In this document: one piece after another, positions 54,682 to 64,000 of the stretch
Numbering within the stretch: position 1 is the first letter of the stretch
Layout: every line of letters starts with the position of its first letter
Assembly: GCF_003010915.2 (NCBI RefSeq)
Contig: NZ_CP028426.1
Span: 2,480,001-2,544,000, forward strand
From: Gulosibacter molinativorax
GTDB taxonomy: Bacteria > Actinomycetota > Actinomycetes > Actinomycetales > Microbacteriaceae
Direction: 5' to 3'
DNA length: 64,000 nt
Program-made: the position numbers and the translations under genes
Notes under the pieces: model-generated
What the model was told of the DNA's origin: nothing
The model's input: the letters and a program-made list of their open reading frames with translations, nothing else
The model's database searches: none

Positions 54682-56292
54682 ATGACTGTTTACGGAGCCG
54701 ACTACGTCATCGTCGGGTCGGGTGCGGCGGGTTCAGTGCTCGCTTATCGTCTGTCGGAAAATCCACACGTGCGCGTCGTCGTGCTCGAGTCGGGCGGCAA
54801 TGACCGCGCACCCGTGCACCGCATCCCGAAGGGCTTCTTCTTCACGATGCACAACGACAAGTACTCGAAATACTTCCCGACAAAGCCATTCGGCCCACAC
54901 AACACCACCGAGCAGTGGTGGCGCGGCCACATCGTTGGCGGATCGACGACAACAAACGGTCTCGTGTGGAACCGAGGCTGGAAGCAGGACTACGACTCGC
55001 TCGAAGCCGCAGGTAATCCAGGGTGGAACTGGCAGGGCTTCCTCAAGGCATTCCGCGAAATCGAGGACTTCGAGCCGGGTGCCAACGAGCTCCACGGCGG
55101 CAGCGGGCGCGAGCGCGTCCAGGTCGCGAAGCCTCGCGACGAGACCACCGACCTCTTCATCGACTCGACCTCGGTCGTCGGTGCACACCGCGTCGACGAC
55201 ATCAACGGCTCCGACGACCCGCGCGCGGGCTACGGACAGTACGCAACCCGTCGCGGCATCCGCGTCTCGGCAGCGGATGCGTACCTGCATCCGGCGCTGA
55301 AGCGCCCCAACGTGCGGATGCTCACGCACGCCACGGTCAACAACGTCACCTTCTCGGGTAAGCGCGCAACGGGGGTCGCCTTCGAGCACAGGGGTGAACG
55401 ACACGAGGTACGCGCCAAGCTCGAGGTGATCGTCGCGGGTGGCACGCTCGACAGCCCGCTGCTGCTCGAGCGCTCCGGCATCGGTCGCGGTGATGTCCTC
55501 GCGGCGGCCGGCGTTCAGCAGCTCGTCGAGAGCCCCAACGTCGGCGAGCGCCTCCAGGAACACCGCGGCGCGACGCTGATGTACCAGATCAAGGACCTGC
55601 CGAGCTTCAACACGCAGCTCTCGAGCCCACCGCGATATCTCGCCACGGGCGCCAAGTACCTCGCAACGCGAACCGGTGTCATCTCGCAGGGTTCCGCCTC
55701 GGGCATGGTGTTCTTCAAGGTTGACCCCGCCTCCGACCGTCCCGACGCGATCGGCTATTTCAACCCAATCTCTACCAAGACCTCGCAGCTTGCGGGCAGC
55801 GGTCTCGCGGTCGCGGACGAACCCGGCGTCATGCTCGGCCTCTACCCGCTTCGCCCGACGAGCCGCGGCAGCATCCACATCACCGGGCCAAATGCCGAGG
55901 ACGGCGGCATCGTCAACCCGCAGTTCCTCACCTCCGACTACGACCGCAAGATCGTGTCGCAGCTGGTGCTCAAGGGACGCGAGATCTTCGAGCGCGGTGC
56001 AATCTCTAATTACATCGTCCACGAGACGGCACCTGGCACCGAGGTCACCGATGAGGAAAGCGCGCTGCGCAACTCGCTCGAGGCCGGCACCAACGGCTAT
56101 CACCCGCTGTCGACCTGCGCGATGGGCCCGAACGATGACGACGTCGTTGACGCCGACCTGCGGGTTCGAGGCGTCGATGCACTGCGTGTCGTTGATGCAT
56201 CGGTGTTTGTCGACCAGCCCTCCGGCAATACGTCAGCACCCGTGCAGGCGCTCGCCTGGCAGGCGGCGGAACGGATCGCGGCGGCGCACTAG
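54682..56292 (+). CDS. GMC family FAD oxidoreductase (choline dehydrogenase-like)
   Basis: 536 residues. VIVGSGAAGSVLAYRLSE (9-26) is the FAD loop, GGSTTTNGLVWNRG the second GMC signature (ordinarily GGSSxxNxMxYxRG) and YHPLSTCAMGP contains the catalytic His, with NTSAPVQALAWQAAERI at the end. GMC enzymes oxidise alcohols, choline or sugars. GAGGAG precedes the ATG. Twelve nt before a TetR gene. Substrate unknown; no betaine genes nearby. Confidence 0.9.
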   Translation: MTVYGADYVIVGSGAAGSVLAYRLSENPHVRVVVLESGGNDRAPVHRIPKGFFFTMHNDKYSKYFPTKPFGPHNTTEQWWRGHIVGGSTTTNGLVWNRGWKQDYDSLEAAGNPGWNWQGFLKAFREIEDFEPGANELHGGSGRERVQVAKPRDETTDLFIDSTSVVGAHRVDDINGSDDPRAGYGQYATRRGIRVSAADAYLHPALKRPNVRMLTHATVNNVTFSGKRATGVAFEHRGERHEVRAKLEVIVAGGTLDSPLLLERSGIGRGDVLAAAGVQQLVESPNVGERLQEHRGATLMYQIKDLPSFNTQLSSPPRYLATGAKYLATRTGVISQGSASGMVFFKVDPASDRPDAIGYFNPISTKTSQLAGSGLAVADEPGVMLGLYPLRPTSRGSIHITGPNAEDGGIVNPQFLTSDYDRKIVSQLVLKGREIFERGAISNYIVHETAPGTEVTDEESALRNSLEAGTNGYHPLSTCAMGPNDDDVVDADLRVRGVDALRVVDASVFVDQPSGNTSAPVQALAWQAAERIAAAH

Positions 56293-56295
56293 GCT
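56290..56295 (+). promoter_or_regulatory. -10 element (TAGGCT) of TetR gene
   Basis: TAGGCT overlaps the GMC gene stop and is followed by 8 nt and ATG 56304. Confidence 0.45.
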
Positions 56296-56303
56296 CGCAC
56301 GAT

Positions 56304-56921
56304 ATGAGTACTCCATCCGGGGCGCTTTCCGAGCGCCGAGTCACCCTCGCCGACACCAACGATCCGCGAGCGATCGCGACGCGGCAAGCGCTGCTGGATG
56401 CATTCATCCAGCAGGTGACGTCGAGGACAACAGGATGCTCGGTCACGGCGATCTCGAAGGCGGCGGGGGTCGCGCGCAGTACGTTTTACACGCACTTCGC
56501 AACCGTCGACGAGCTCGCGGCCGCGGCGGTGGGGGCAGCCCTCACCGCCGCGGTGCCGGACGACACTGAGCGCCGCTCGACGCACGAACTCGACCGCGCC
56601 ACGATCACGGAGCTCGGCGTGCGCGAGCTGGTCTCGGCGACCCAGGCCACGCGAGGGCTCATCCTGGGCGCGATCGCCAACAGCTCCCGAAACGCCCTAC
56701 AACCACTGCTCGTCACGCGCGTCGCCGATGCGGTGCGGCAGGTGCTTTTCACCGAGCATCCAGAGTCCGCACCGGTCGACGCAGAGCTACAAGCGAACTA
56801 CATCGCGGCGGGCACGGTCCAGGTGCTCCTCGACTGGGTCGAGCGCGGCGTCCCAGACGTCGAGCGCCTCATCGAGCAGATTACATACCTACTTCCCGAG
56901 TGGATGAAGCAAGAATCGTAG
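56304..56921 (+). CDS. TetR family regulator
   Basis: 205 residues. CSVTAISKAAGVARSTFYTHFATVDELAAAA is the TetR HTH with the STFYTHF recognition helix. The remainder is the ligand domain. It directly follows the GMC oxidoreductase gene and probably regulates it, though it has its own -10. Ligand unknown. Confidence 0.85.
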   Translation: MSTPSGALSERRVTLADTNDPRAIATRQALLDAFIQQVTSRTTGCSVTAISKAAGVARSTFYTHFATVDELAAAAVGAALTAAVPDDTERRSTHELDRATITELGVRELVSATQATRGLILGAIANSSRNALQPLLVTRVADAVRQVLFTEHPESAPVDAELQANYIAAGTVQVLLDWVERGVPDVERLIEQITYLLPEWMKQES

Positions 56922-56928
56922 TGCACGC

Positions 56929-57252
56929 CTACCCCGCCAGCGCGAAGTACACCACCGAATAGCTCGCAACACCGCCGACGAGACTCACCAGCACATTGCT
57001 GCGCCAGAGATGCAGCAACACCGTCACGAGAATTCCCACGACAGGTGCGACCCACTCAGTCCCTGCGAAGGACATATCGCGCACGGTATACGCCGTCAAG
57101 ATCACCATCACGCCGACCGGCAGCAACGCGCCGATGTCCCGGACGAGCTCGTTATCGCTGAGCCAGCGCCGCAAAACCAAAGGCGCCGCGCGCAGGGCGA
57201 ACGTGATCGCCCAGATCACCACCAACAACAGTACCGAGTGCCAGACGTTCAT
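56929..57252 (-). CDS. azlD: AzlD branched-chain amino acid exporter subunit
   Basis: 107 residues with four membrane helices, in the AzlD family (ITFALRAAPLVLRRWL, VGVMVILTAYTV). It forms a two-part LIV-E exporter with AzlC. ATG overlaps the azlC stop by 4 bp (57249-57252). Together they export leucine, isoleucine or analogues such as 4-azaleucine. Confidence 0.9.
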   Translation of the reverse strand: MNVWHSVLLLVVIWAITFALRAAPLVLRRWLSDNELVRDIGALLPVGVMVILTAYTVRDMSFAGTEWVAPVVGILVTVLLHLWRSNVLVSLVGGVASYSVVYFALAG

Positions 57253-57953
57253 GCCGCCGCCCGCTTCCGGCGCACGAGCACCATCGCGACCACGAGCACG
57301 AAGTAGGCCGAAAGGCCAACGAGCAGCATCGCATCCTTCGCAAAGATGATCGCCAGAACGCCGATGATCGCGGAGACCCCGAAGAGCCCCCACTCGCGGC
57401 TCGCCTTCGCGGCGTTGATCGCGAGAATTGCGAAGAGCGCGGTCATCGCAAAGCCCATGAACGACAGGTCGAACGGCAACACGCTCGCGAAGAGCGCACC
57501 GACGGTGCTGCCGGTGATCCAGTAAAAGTGGCTCGACAGCGAGATGGCGAGGATGCGCGGCCCAGTCAGGTGCTCGCGCCCGATCCCAGCGCACACGGCA
57601 TAGACCTCGTCAGTCAGCGCGTGGATGCAGTAAAACCGGGCGAGCGGATTCCTCACACGCTCGAGCGGCACGCTCAAGCCGTAAAAGATGTGCCGGGAGT
57701 TCACAAACAGCGTGGTCGTTGCGGCCTGGGATACTGGGGCGCCGCCGACGAGCATCCCCGCCGCGAGGAACTCCATCGAACCGGCGTAAATGATGATCGC
57801 CGTGATCGTGACCCACCACCACGGCAGGCCGATCGACACCGCGAACAGCCCGTATGACACCCCGAGCGGCAGGTACCCGAGCGCGACCGGAACCGTGTCG
57901 CGCAGCCCCTGCTTGAAGTCACCGGGTGACTCGACGGGGACGGACTCGCTCAT
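57249..57953 (-). CDS. azlC: AzlC branched-chain amino acid exporter subunit
   Basis: About 234 residues. QGLRDTVPVALGYLPLGVSYGLFAVSIGLP is the AzlC opening and ALTDEVYA the central motif. Six or so membrane helices. The start is between 57953 and 57962 (MSG before MSES); ribosome-site evidence is weak for both. Operon with azlD. Confidence 0.9.
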   Translation of the reverse strand: MSESVPVESPGDFKQGLRDTVPVALGYLPLGVSYGLFAVSIGLPWWWVTITAIIIYAGSMEFLAAGMLVGGAPVSQAATTTLFVNSRHIFYGLSVPLERVRNPLARFYCIHALTDEVYAVCAGIGREHLTGPRILAISLSSHFYWITGSTVGALFASVLPFDLSFMGFAMTALFAILAINAAKASREWGLFGVSAIIGVLAIIFAKDAMLLVGLSAYFVLVVAMVLVRRKRAAA

Positions 57954-58032
57954 GCCTGACATTCTGCCCCAGATCAGGCACCTAGCCGAACCCGCGAGCG
58001 CGCCGGCTCCGCGCATCCACAGATCACGGCGC

Positions 58033-58038
58033 TAGCCT
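58033..58038 (+). promoter_or_regulatory. -10 element (TAGCCT) of leaderless amidase gene
   Basis: TAGCCT, 6 nt, then GTG 58045; no Shine-Dalgarno sequence. Confidence 0.5.
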
Positions 58039-58044
58039 GAGGCG

Positions 58045-59343
58045 GTGGCACTCGCTACCCCGGCGGAAGGAACCGAAGTGACGGCTGATCAGCAAGAAGC
58101 AAGCGACAGCAACGGAATTTGGCTCGAGCGCGGGCTCGCCGCACCGCCAGAAGTCGGCGAACCCGTCGGCACGCCCTTCACGCTCGGCGTCAAGGCAAAC
58201 ATCTCGGTGAACGGCTACCGCCTCAGCGCCGGCTCCCCCGTCCTCGGCACCAAGCCAGCCGAATACGACGCGCCGGTCGTCGCGACCCTCCGCCAGTACG
58301 GCGCCGAAGTCGTCGGCACCACCAACATGCACGAGCTCGCGTTCGGCATCACCTCGAACAACGCGCACTTCGGCGCGGTGCTGAACCCCCGCGATCCCTC
58401 GCGCGTCGCGGGCGGCTCGAGCGGCGGCAGCGCTGCCGCGGTCGCGTCCGGCGAGGTGGATGCGGCGCTCGGCACCGACACGGGCGGCTCGATTTCGATT
58501 CCCGCATCCCTCTGCGGCGTCGTCGGCTTCCGCCCCACGACCGGTCGCTGGCCGACCGCGGGCACGGTCTCCCTCTCCTGGACGCGCGACACCATCGGCT
58601 CGCACACCCGCGATGTCGCCACCGCGATCCAGTTCGACCGCTGGATCACGGGTATCCACGGCATCGACCATCTCGCAGACGACGAGACCCCGCGCCTCGG
58701 CCTGCCCGCCGGTCTTTGGGCCGATCTCGATCAAGCCACGAGGGATGCGACAGACCGCGCGATCGAGCGCATCGCATCCGTCGCCGAGGTGGTCGAGGTC
58801 GACCCGAGCGACCTGCTGCAGCAGCTCGACGTCGCGGCGATGCCGATCGTGTTGTGGGAATCGCACCGCACACTCGCCGCAGCGGCGGCGGATGCGCTGG
58901 CTCTCGCCCCCGAGGACGCGTTCGCGAGGCTCGTCGAGGGAACCGCGAGTGAGGATGTCCGCCACATCCTGAGCATGGTGCTCGCCGACCCGATCGGCGC
59001 GACGACCTACGCCGAGAGCATCCACCTCGTCACCGATGCGCGCGAAAAGTACCTCGCCGCGCAGAAGACCGCGATGCTCGACGGCTGGCTGTTCCCCTCG
59101 ACCGCGTTGCCCGCGCCGCTACTCGAGGAGAGCCACGAGATCACGCACCTCGGCACGACGTACTCGACGTTCAACCTGCTCACGCGCAACACCGAGCAGG
59201 GCACGCTCCTTGGAGCACCGATGGTGACCGTGCCCGTGCCGGTCGAGGACGCGCTGCCGGTTGGGCTCACGATCCAGGGCCACCGGGGCCGGGACCGGCG
59301 CACGCTCGGCATCGCGGCGCGGCTCGAGGATGCGCTGGGCTAG
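58045..59343 (+). CDS. Amidase-signature hydrolase (AtzF/GatA-like)
   Basis: 432 residues. GGSSGGSAAAVASG is the amidase-signature loop with the cis-Ser; TDTGGSISIPASLCGVVGFRPT contains the nucleophile Ser, and VKANI carries the catalytic Lys (VKDNI is usual). It hydrolyses an amide such as allophanate or a side-chain amide. Stand-alone, with no gatB or urea carboxylase next to it. It ends 3 nt from the convergent ABC ATPase gene. Confidence 0.87.
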   Translation: MALATPAEGTEVTADQQEASDSNGIWLERGLAAPPEVGEPVGTPFTLGVKANISVNGYRLSAGSPVLGTKPAEYDAPVVATLRQYGAEVVGTTNMHELAFGITSNNAHFGAVLNPRDPSRVAGGSSGGSAAAVASGEVDAALGTDTGGSISIPASLCGVVGFRPTTGRWPTAGTVSLSWTRDTIGSHTRDVATAIQFDRWITGIHGIDHLADDETPRLGLPAGLWADLDQATRDATDRAIERIASVAEVVEVDPSDLLQQLDVAAMPIVLWESHRTLAAAAADALALAPEDAFARLVEGTASEDVRHILSMVLADPIGATTYAESIHLVTDAREKYLAAQKTAMLDGWLFPSTALPAPLLEESHEITHLGTTYSTFNLLTRNTEQGTLLGAPMVTVPVPVEDALPVGLTIQGHRGRDRRTLGIAARLEDALG

Positions 59344-59346
59344 CAG

Positions 59347-60168
59347 CTAGTCGCGCTCCTCGTTCAGCGCCGCATCCAGCTCCTCGACGAGCTCCTCGAG
59401 TTCCTCACCGCCTGCCATCAGGTAGGTGAGCTCGTCGAGCGAGATTTCCGACTTCTGGAAGTAGCCGATGCTCTGGCCGCGCTTGAGCAGCAGGAAGCGA
59501 TCCCCGACGGGGTAGGCGTGGCTGGGATTGTGCGAAATGAAGATGACGCCGATCCCGCGCTCGCGCGCCTGCACGATGTAGCGCAGCACGATCGCCGACT
59601 GCTTGACGCCGAGCGCCGCCGTCGGTTCGTCGAGGATGAGCACCTTCGCGCCGAAGTACACCGCGCGGGCGATCGCGACGCACTGCCGCTCGCCGCCCGA
59701 GAGCGTGCCGATCGGCTGGTCGACGTCGCGCAGGTCGATGCCCATGCTGAGCATCTCGCGCTTGGTCGTCTCCTTCATGAACTCGATGTCGAGCCGCTTG
59801 AACGGCCCCGCGCCCTTCGTCGCCTCCGAGCCGAGGAAGAAGTTGCGCCACACCGGCATGAGCGGTGCGACCGCGAGGTCCTGATACACCGTGGCGATGC
59901 CGCGCTCCAATGCCTCGCGCGGGGAGCCAAACTGCACCTCTTCACCCTCGACGAGGTACTCTCCCTCGGTGTTCTGGTGCAGGCCGGAGATGATCTTGAT
60001 CAGGGTCGACTTGCCCGCGCCGTTGTCGCCGAGCACGCACGTGACCTCGCCCGCGGAGACCTCGAGGCTCACGTCCTTCAGCGCGATCACGTTGCCGTAG
60101 CGCTTGCCCGCGTGGCGCAGCTCGACAAGGGGCGCGCGCTCGGTCAAGGCTTCTGCCGACTCGCTCAT
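59347..60168 (-). CDS. Sugar ABC transporter ATPase, FrcA-like
   Basis: 273 residues with one ATPase domain: GDNGAGKST (Walker A), [15 protein letters not shown] (signature), [10 protein letters not shown] (Walker B) and VIFISHN (H-loop). The single-domain form fits FrcA of fructose-type carriers, unlike the double RbsA. It ends in a very acidic tail. ATG 60168 overlaps the permease stop by 4 bp (60165-60168). Confidence 0.9.
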   Translation of the reverse strand: MSESAEALTERAPLVELRHAGKRYGNVIALKDVSLEVSAGEVTCVLGDNGAGKSTLIKIISGLHQNTEGEYLVEGEEVQFGSPREALERGIATVYQDLAVAPLMPVWRNFFLGSEATKGAGPFKRLDIEFMKETTKREMLSMGIDLRDVDQPIGTLSGGERQCVAIARAVYFGAKVLILDEPTAALGVKQSAIVLRYIVQARERGIGVIFISHNPSHAYPVGDRFLLLKRGQSIGYFQKSEISLDELTYLMAGGEELEELVEELDAALNEERD

Positions 60169-61226
60169 ACCTTGTCCCCCCGTCCTGCCCGGCGCTGCAG
60201 CCAGAAGTTGAGCACGGTCGCGCCCAGCAGCATCGCGCCGAGGAAGAACTTGAGCCAGTCCGGATTCCACTGCGCGTACACGACGCCCTTGAGCGCCATG
60301 CCGTAGATCAGCGCGCCGATCGCCGCGCCAATCGCGCTGCCCCGACCACCTGACATCAGGCAGCCACCGACCACCGCGGCGATAATGTAGAGGAACTCGT
60401 TGCCGACGCCCTCGCCCGACTGCACCGTGCGGAACGCGAACAGCTGGTGCATCCCGAGCAGCCATGCGCAGAAGCTCACGCCCATGTAGAGGCCGATCTT
60501 GGTGCGCACAACGGGCACGCCGACCGCGCGCGCGGCATCCGGGGCGCCACCGGATGCGAAGATCCAGTTCCCGGCGCGGGTGCGATTCAGGATCCAGGTC
60601 GCGATGAGCACGAGCAGGATCCAATAGAAGACGGTGATCTTGACGTTGACGCCGAAGATCGGGATTTCGGACGCGAATACTGCCGCAGCCGAAGCAAACC
60701 CGGTGCCCGGCGCGATAGACGGCGTCGCAACACCACCGGTGATGAGGCGCGTGACGCCCAGGTTGATGCCGGTGAGCATGAAGAAGGTCGCGAGCGTGAC
60801 GATGAAGCTCGTGAGCTTCGTCTTCGTGAGCAGCCAGCCGTTCAGCAGCCCCAGCGCGAGCGACACGATGAGGGATGCGATGACGCCCACCCAGACGTTC
60901 GACCCAAACCAGTAGATCGTGAGCGCGCCCGTGAGCCCGGCCGTCGTGACGGCGACGCCCGCCGAGAGGTCGACCTCCCCACCAATCATGAGCAGCGAGA
61001 CACCGACCGCCATGATGCCGACGGTGGATGCGCCGTAGAGCGTCGTCGCGATCGACTCCGGCTGGGTGAACTGCGGCGCGACGATCGAGAAGAGCACCGC
61101 GATGACGAGCGCGGCCGCAATTGCCCCCGCCTCGGGCTTCGTGAAGAGCCGCCCGAAGAAGGAGGTGGTCGCGATGCGCTCGTCGGCGGGTTTCGCGTTC
61201 TGGGAAGTGCTGGCTGGGGCCGTCAT
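60165..61226 (-). CDS. Sugar ABC transporter permease, FrcC/RbsC-like
   Basis: 353 residues with about ten membrane helices (BPD_transp_2). [29 protein letters not shown] and [24 protein letters not shown] are the RbsC/FrcC signatures. It sits between the binding protein and ATPase genes. Substrate, a mono- or disaccharide or cyclitol, is not predictable. Confidence 0.92.
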   Translation of the reverse strand: MTAPASTSQNAKPADERIATTSFFGRLFTKPEAGAIAAALVIAVLFSIVAPQFTQPESIATTLYGASTVGIMAVGVSLLMIGGEVDLSAGVAVTTAGLTGALTIYWFGSNVWVGVIASLIVSLALGLLNGWLLTKTKLTSFIVTLATFFMLTGINLGVTRLITGGVATPSIAPGTGFASAAAVFASEIPIFGVNVKITVFYWILLVLIATWILNRTRAGNWIFASGGAPDAARAVGVPVVRTKIGLYMGVSFCAWLLGMHQLFAFRTVQSGEGVGNEFLYIIAAVVGGCLMSGGRGSAIGAAIGALIYGMALKGVVYAQWNPDWLKFFLGAMLLGATVLNFWLQRRAGRGDKV

Positions 61227-61251
61227 ATTTCCTGTCTGGTCGCTGGCGCGC

Positions 61252-62259
61252 TTAGCGAGTGCCGTTGTCCACGTACTCGCTCAGGGTGTCCGCCTGATCC
61301 GGCGTGACGATCGACGGGCCGGTGAGCACCGGCAGCCCGCCGCCGAGCACGTTCCCGTTCGTCTGGTACAGCCACACCGCATCCATCGCCTCGTAGCCCT
61401 GGAGGTACGGTTGCTGGTCGACGGCAAACTGCAGGTCGCCGTTCTGCAGGCCTGCGACGACGTCGGCGTTCAGGTCGAAGGTCGCAAGCTTCGCGCCCGA
61501 GCCGGCCTCCTCGATCGAGGTCAGTGCGATCGCGGCCTGCGGGGCGCCGAGGGTCAGGATGTAATCGATGGATGCGTCGGCCTGCAGCTTCGCGGCGATG
61601 GTCGACTGCACGTTGGTAGGGTCCGCGGCATTTACGTAGACGATTTCCATTTTGCCGTCGAGCGTCTCGTCGACGCCCTGGCAGCGCGACTCGTGGCCCA
61701 CGTTGCCCTGCTCGTGAATCACGCAGATCACGTTCTGCGCGCCCAGTTCGTTGAACTGGTCACCAGCCGCCTGGCCCGAGACGAGCTCATCCTGGCCGAA
61801 GTGCGCAAGCACGCCCATCGCCTCCCAGGCCTCCTGGCCCGAGTTGATGCTGAATACCGGGATGCCCGCCGCCACGGCCTTTTCGACCGACGCGGTCATC
61901 GCCTCGGGCTTCGCGAGGGTCACGATGATGCCGTCGACGCCCTGGTCGATCGCCTGCTCAACGAGCTGCGACTGCTTCGCGCCGTCCGGGTCCGAGCTGT
62001 AGAGCAGCTCGATGCCGTCCTTGGCCGCCGCTGCCTCTGCGCCCTTGCGGACGATGTCCCAGAAAGTATCGCCGGGGGTCGAGTGAGTGATCATCGCAAC
62101 GGTCATCGTCTTCTCGACATTCGCGCCGGCGCCGGAACCGGCGGTCTCGCGGTTCTCACCCGTCACGCCCGCCGGGCCACCACATGCCGCCAACAGCAGC
62201 GCCGCAGATGCCGCGATTGCGGCGAGGCCGAAACGCTTCAGGCCACGAAGACTCTTCAC
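61252..62259 (-). CDS. Sugar-binding lipoprotein, FrcB/RbsB-like
   Basis: About 335 residues. Signal peptide with lipobox (LLLAAC), then a Peripla_BP_4 domain (VAMITHSTPGDTFWDIVRKGAEAAAAKDG, QAIDQGVDGIIVTLAKPEAM). It delivers a sugar to the FrcC/FrcA-like proteins. GTG 62259 gives a normal-length signal peptide and follows GGAGTTGAG; ATG 62286 is the alternative. Substrate unknown. Confidence 0.9.
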   Translation of the reverse strand: MKSLRGLKRFGLAAIAASAALLLAACGGPAGVTGENRETAGSGAGANVEKTMTVAMITHSTPGDTFWDIVRKGAEAAAAKDGIELLYSSDPDGAKQSQLVEQAIDQGVDGIIVTLAKPEAMTASVEKAVAAGIPVFSINSGQEAWEAMGVLAHFGQDELVSGQAAGDQFNELGAQNVICVIHEQGNVGHESRCQGVDETLDGKMEIVYVNAADPTNVQSTIAAKLQADASIDYILTLGAPQAAIALTSIEEAGSGAKLATFDLNADVVAGLQNGDLQFAVDQQPYLQGYEAMDAVWLYQTNGNVLGGGLPVLTGPSIVTPDQADTLSEYVDNGTR

Positions 62260-62434
62260 TATGTACTCAACTCCACTGTGCTTCATAGGCGTGCCGCCGA
62301 GGCGCGGATCTACGGGCACGCCAAATGGGCCCACTCACGCTCGACGCAATTGACCGCCAGCGTAGTCCGAACCCGGGCCCCATATTTTGAACCGTTCCAA
62401 ACGCGAGGGCAGGCCCGAAACCAGCAAACGCGGC

Positions 62435-63658
62435 CTACTTGGCGTCGAGCCGCACCACAAGCAGCCGGTCGTCTTCCGGCCCCGGACTCCCGCGCCCGTC
62501 GGTGTTGTTGGTGAGGCTGACGAGGGTCCCGTCGGTGCCGATCGTCGCGTCTCGCATTCGCGCATCCACCCCGTCGGGCGCGAACGCGACCGGATCTCCC
62601 ACGACCGCGCCACCGGAGGTGTCGACGAGCCAGAGCTGCTGCCCGCGCAGCGTGGCGAGGAACAGTGTGTCCCCCTTGGCCGCGAGGCCGCTCGGGCTCG
62701 CCTCGGCCGGGGCCCACTGGATGCTCGGGTCGACGAAGCGGTCGTCCCCGGCGATGCCCTCTACCGTGGGCCACCCGTAGTTTCCGCCCGGCTCGATCCG
62801 ATTAAGCTCATCCCACGTGTTCTGGCCGAACTCGCTGGCCCACATCACCCCGTCGGAGGTCCACGCGAAGCCCTGCACGTTGCGGTGGCCGAGGCTGTAG
62901 ACCGCGTTGCCGAAGGGGTTGTCGGGCGCCGGGTTCCCCTCGGCGTCGACGCGCAGGATCTTGCCGCCGAGGCTCTCCGGGTTCTGCGGGTTATCGCGCT
63001 GCTGGGCATCGCCCGTCGAGATATACAGGTAGCCGTCAGGGCCGAAGTGGATGCGCCCGCCGTTGTGGGTGTCGGCGCGCGGGATGCCGGTGAGGATGGG
63101 CTCGGATGCGCCCAGCGCAAGGTCTTGTGGGCCGGTGCCGTCGAGCCGCATGCGCACGACCCGGTTGTCCTCGGATGCGCCGTGATACGCGTAGAGGTAG
63201 GTCGCGTCGCCTTCGTCGAGCAGCGCGAGGCCGTGCATCCCCGACTCCCCGCCCGATTCGACGCCCTCGACCTGCCCGATCGTGGTCTGCGTGCCGTCGG
63301 ACGCGACGTGGACGATCGCCCCGTCGTCCCGCTGCGAGACGAGGTAGCCGTCGTTGAAGGGGATGACCGACCAGGGCGCGTCGAGGCCGGTCGCGAGGGG
63401 GGATGCGGTGGGGTCGGCGGGCACCCAAAGGCCCGTCGCGCCCGACCCGTTGACGGACGCTCCGGGCGCCGTGGAATCTGGCGTGGCCGGCGTTGGGGTC
63501 GGCGTGGCTGTTGTCTCCGGCCGCGTGGCTGTCGAACCAGTCGTGTTCACTACGACGGAGTCTGAGCCGTCCCCGGAACCCTGCCCGGCGCATCCTGAGA
63601 CCGCGAGCGCGAGCGCACTCGCCACCGCCACCATCCGGACCGCTCGCCGCGCGCTCAT
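62435..63658 (-). CDS. PQQ-type sugar dehydrogenase lipoprotein (GSDH beta-propeller)
   Basis: 407 residues. Signal peptide with lipobox (AVSGC), a Thr/Pro linker to about residue 70, then a six-bladed beta-propeller with APWSVIPFNDGYLVSQR, GMHGLALLDEG, THNGGRIHFGPDGYLYISTGD and YSLGHRNVQGFAW, the glucose/sorbosone dehydrogenase signature. It oxidises sugars outside the cell if PQQ is available, or has lost that role. It lies 175 nt upstream of the Frc-like operon. Confidence 0.88.
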   Translation of the reverse strand: MSARRAVRMVAVASALALAVSGCAGQGSGDGSDSVVVNTTGSTATRPETTATPTPTPATPDSTAPGASVNGSGATGLWVPADPTASPLATGLDAPWSVIPFNDGYLVSQRDDGAIVHVASDGTQTTIGQVEGVESGGESGMHGLALLDEGDATYLYAYHGASEDNRVVRMRLDGTGPQDLALGASEPILTGIPRADTHNGGRIHFGPDGYLYISTGDAQQRDNPQNPESLGGKILRVDAEGNPAPDNPFGNAVYSLGHRNVQGFAWTSDGVMWASEFGQNTWDELNRIEPGGNYGWPTVEGIAGDDRFVDPSIQWAPAEASPSGLAAKGDTLFLATLRGQQLWLVDTSGGAVVGDPVAFAPDGVDARMRDATIGTDGTLVSLTNNTDGRGSPGPEDDRLLVVRLDAK

Positions 63659-63759
63659 GCCTCAAGGATGCGCGAGACACCTCCGGATTCCCGCAACCGA
63701 GGTGTGGTGGGTACCACGACACAGCAACGAACCACGTGACACGCACCCGGCAGGCGCGA

Positions 63760-64000
63760 CTACTCCTCGATCTCGCCGCCAATCGAGCGCAGGTGCTGGC
63801 GGAAGGTCAAGCCGTCCCGATGTCGCGACTCGAGAAAATCGGTGAAGCGAAGCTGTTGGCGCAGGCTCTTGCCAACGCGCATTTGTGCTGCCTGACGGCG
63901 CTCCGTCTCCCGGATGCCCTCGGCGACATCGGCAATCTCGATCGCGCGGTCGAGAGGAAGAAATAATGCGCCATCATCGTCGGCGAGGACAAAGTCCGCG
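63760..64000 (-). CDS. RraA family protein, N-terminus cut off by window edge
   Basis: The last 80 codons of a minus-strand gene: ADFVLADDDGALFLPLDRAIEIADVAEGI, then ERRQAAQMRVGKSLRQQL. This fits the C-terminus of the RraA/4-hydroxy-4-methyl-2-oxoglutarate aldolase family, where DxDGVVxxP contributes to the metal site. Two roles are known in the family, aldolase and RNase E inhibitor. The gene begins outside the window. Confidence 0.72.
   Translation of the reverse strand, partial: ADFVLADDDGALFLPLDRAIEIADVAEGIRETERRQAAQMRVGKSLRQQLRFTDFLESRHRDGLTFRQHLRSIGGEIEE

Overview
The window is high-GC DNA (roughly two thirds G+C by eye) from an actinobacterium, most likely a member of the Microbacteriaceae. 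Supporting evidence: actinobacterial families (DUF3151, EfeUOB with a DtxR-type box, the ChdC/CpfC coproporphyrin haem pathway, a HAIR/HspR site before clpB, DUF222 HNH nuclease, maltokinase), a very frequent GGATGC/GCATCC hexamer that I associate with this family, and many genes whose -10 (TANNNT) lies 6-8 nt before the start codon, i.e. leaderless mRNAs. Genus cannot be decided from the sequence. No rRNA, tRNA, CRISPR array, intact IS or prophage was seen.

Layout. 1-13.5 kb: 3'-truncated FAD sugar-lactone oxidase, chorismate mutase, deoC, GNAT, ThiD/PdxK-type kinase, ftsH, DUF1269 protein, PucR-type regulator, efeUOB iron uptake with a DtxR-type box, purA, DUF3151. 13.5-15.7 kb: FMN riboswitch controlling a two-gene flavin (RibXY-like) ABC transporter without its own ATPase. 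15.7-18.8 kb: palindromic repeat arrays around two paralogous HNH_repeat proteins, one carrying a sigma-4.2-like HTH and a damage-type (PafBC-like) promoter, then a SpoU methylase. 18.8-25.8 kb: orphan DNA methyltransferase, septum-formation-like protein, pyrE/xthA divergent leaderless pair, serine hydrolase, nitroreductase, MurE-like ligase. 25.8-29 kb: N-domain-less clpB with a perfect HAIR site, SRPBCC protein. 29-38.4 kb: AhpD-like, YaeQ, M20 amidohydrolase plus MSOX-type oxidase with divergent LysR, maltokinase, MTH1-like Nudix, RlmG/RsmC-like methylase, split-barrel protein, DUF3224. 38.6-41.1 kb: sqdB-sqdX, a sulfoquinovosyl diacylglycerol (SQDG) operon. 41-49.8 kb: small membrane proteins, TetR, lytic transglycosylase, SDR, serA, lipoprotein, unknown protein, zinc-free L36 (rpmJ) with a Zur-type box and a damaged COG0523 gene opposite. 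50-58 kb: hemH-chdC, a DUF222 HNH nuclease behind four tandem damage-type promoters, GMC oxidoreductase, TetR, azlCD. 58-64 kb: amidase, FrcBCA-like sugar ABC transporter, PQQ-type sugar dehydrogenase lipoprotein, truncated RraA-family gene.

Regulatory logic readable from DNA: iron (DtxR box, efeUOB), zinc (Zur box between rpmJ and COG0523), flavin (riboswitch), heat (HAIR), and a set of promoters matching the RecA-independent damage motif TTGTCRGTG-N8-TANNNT before the DUF222 nuclease (four copies), the sigma-4.2/HNH_repeat gene and possibly the lytic transglycosylase.

The intergenic space carries three dispersed palindromic repeat families; one copy lies inside the reading frame of the RlmG-like methylase. 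The best candidates for new biology are the HNH_repeat gene pair, the stacked damage promoters, the ATPase-less flavin transporter and the SQDG operon in a heterotroph.
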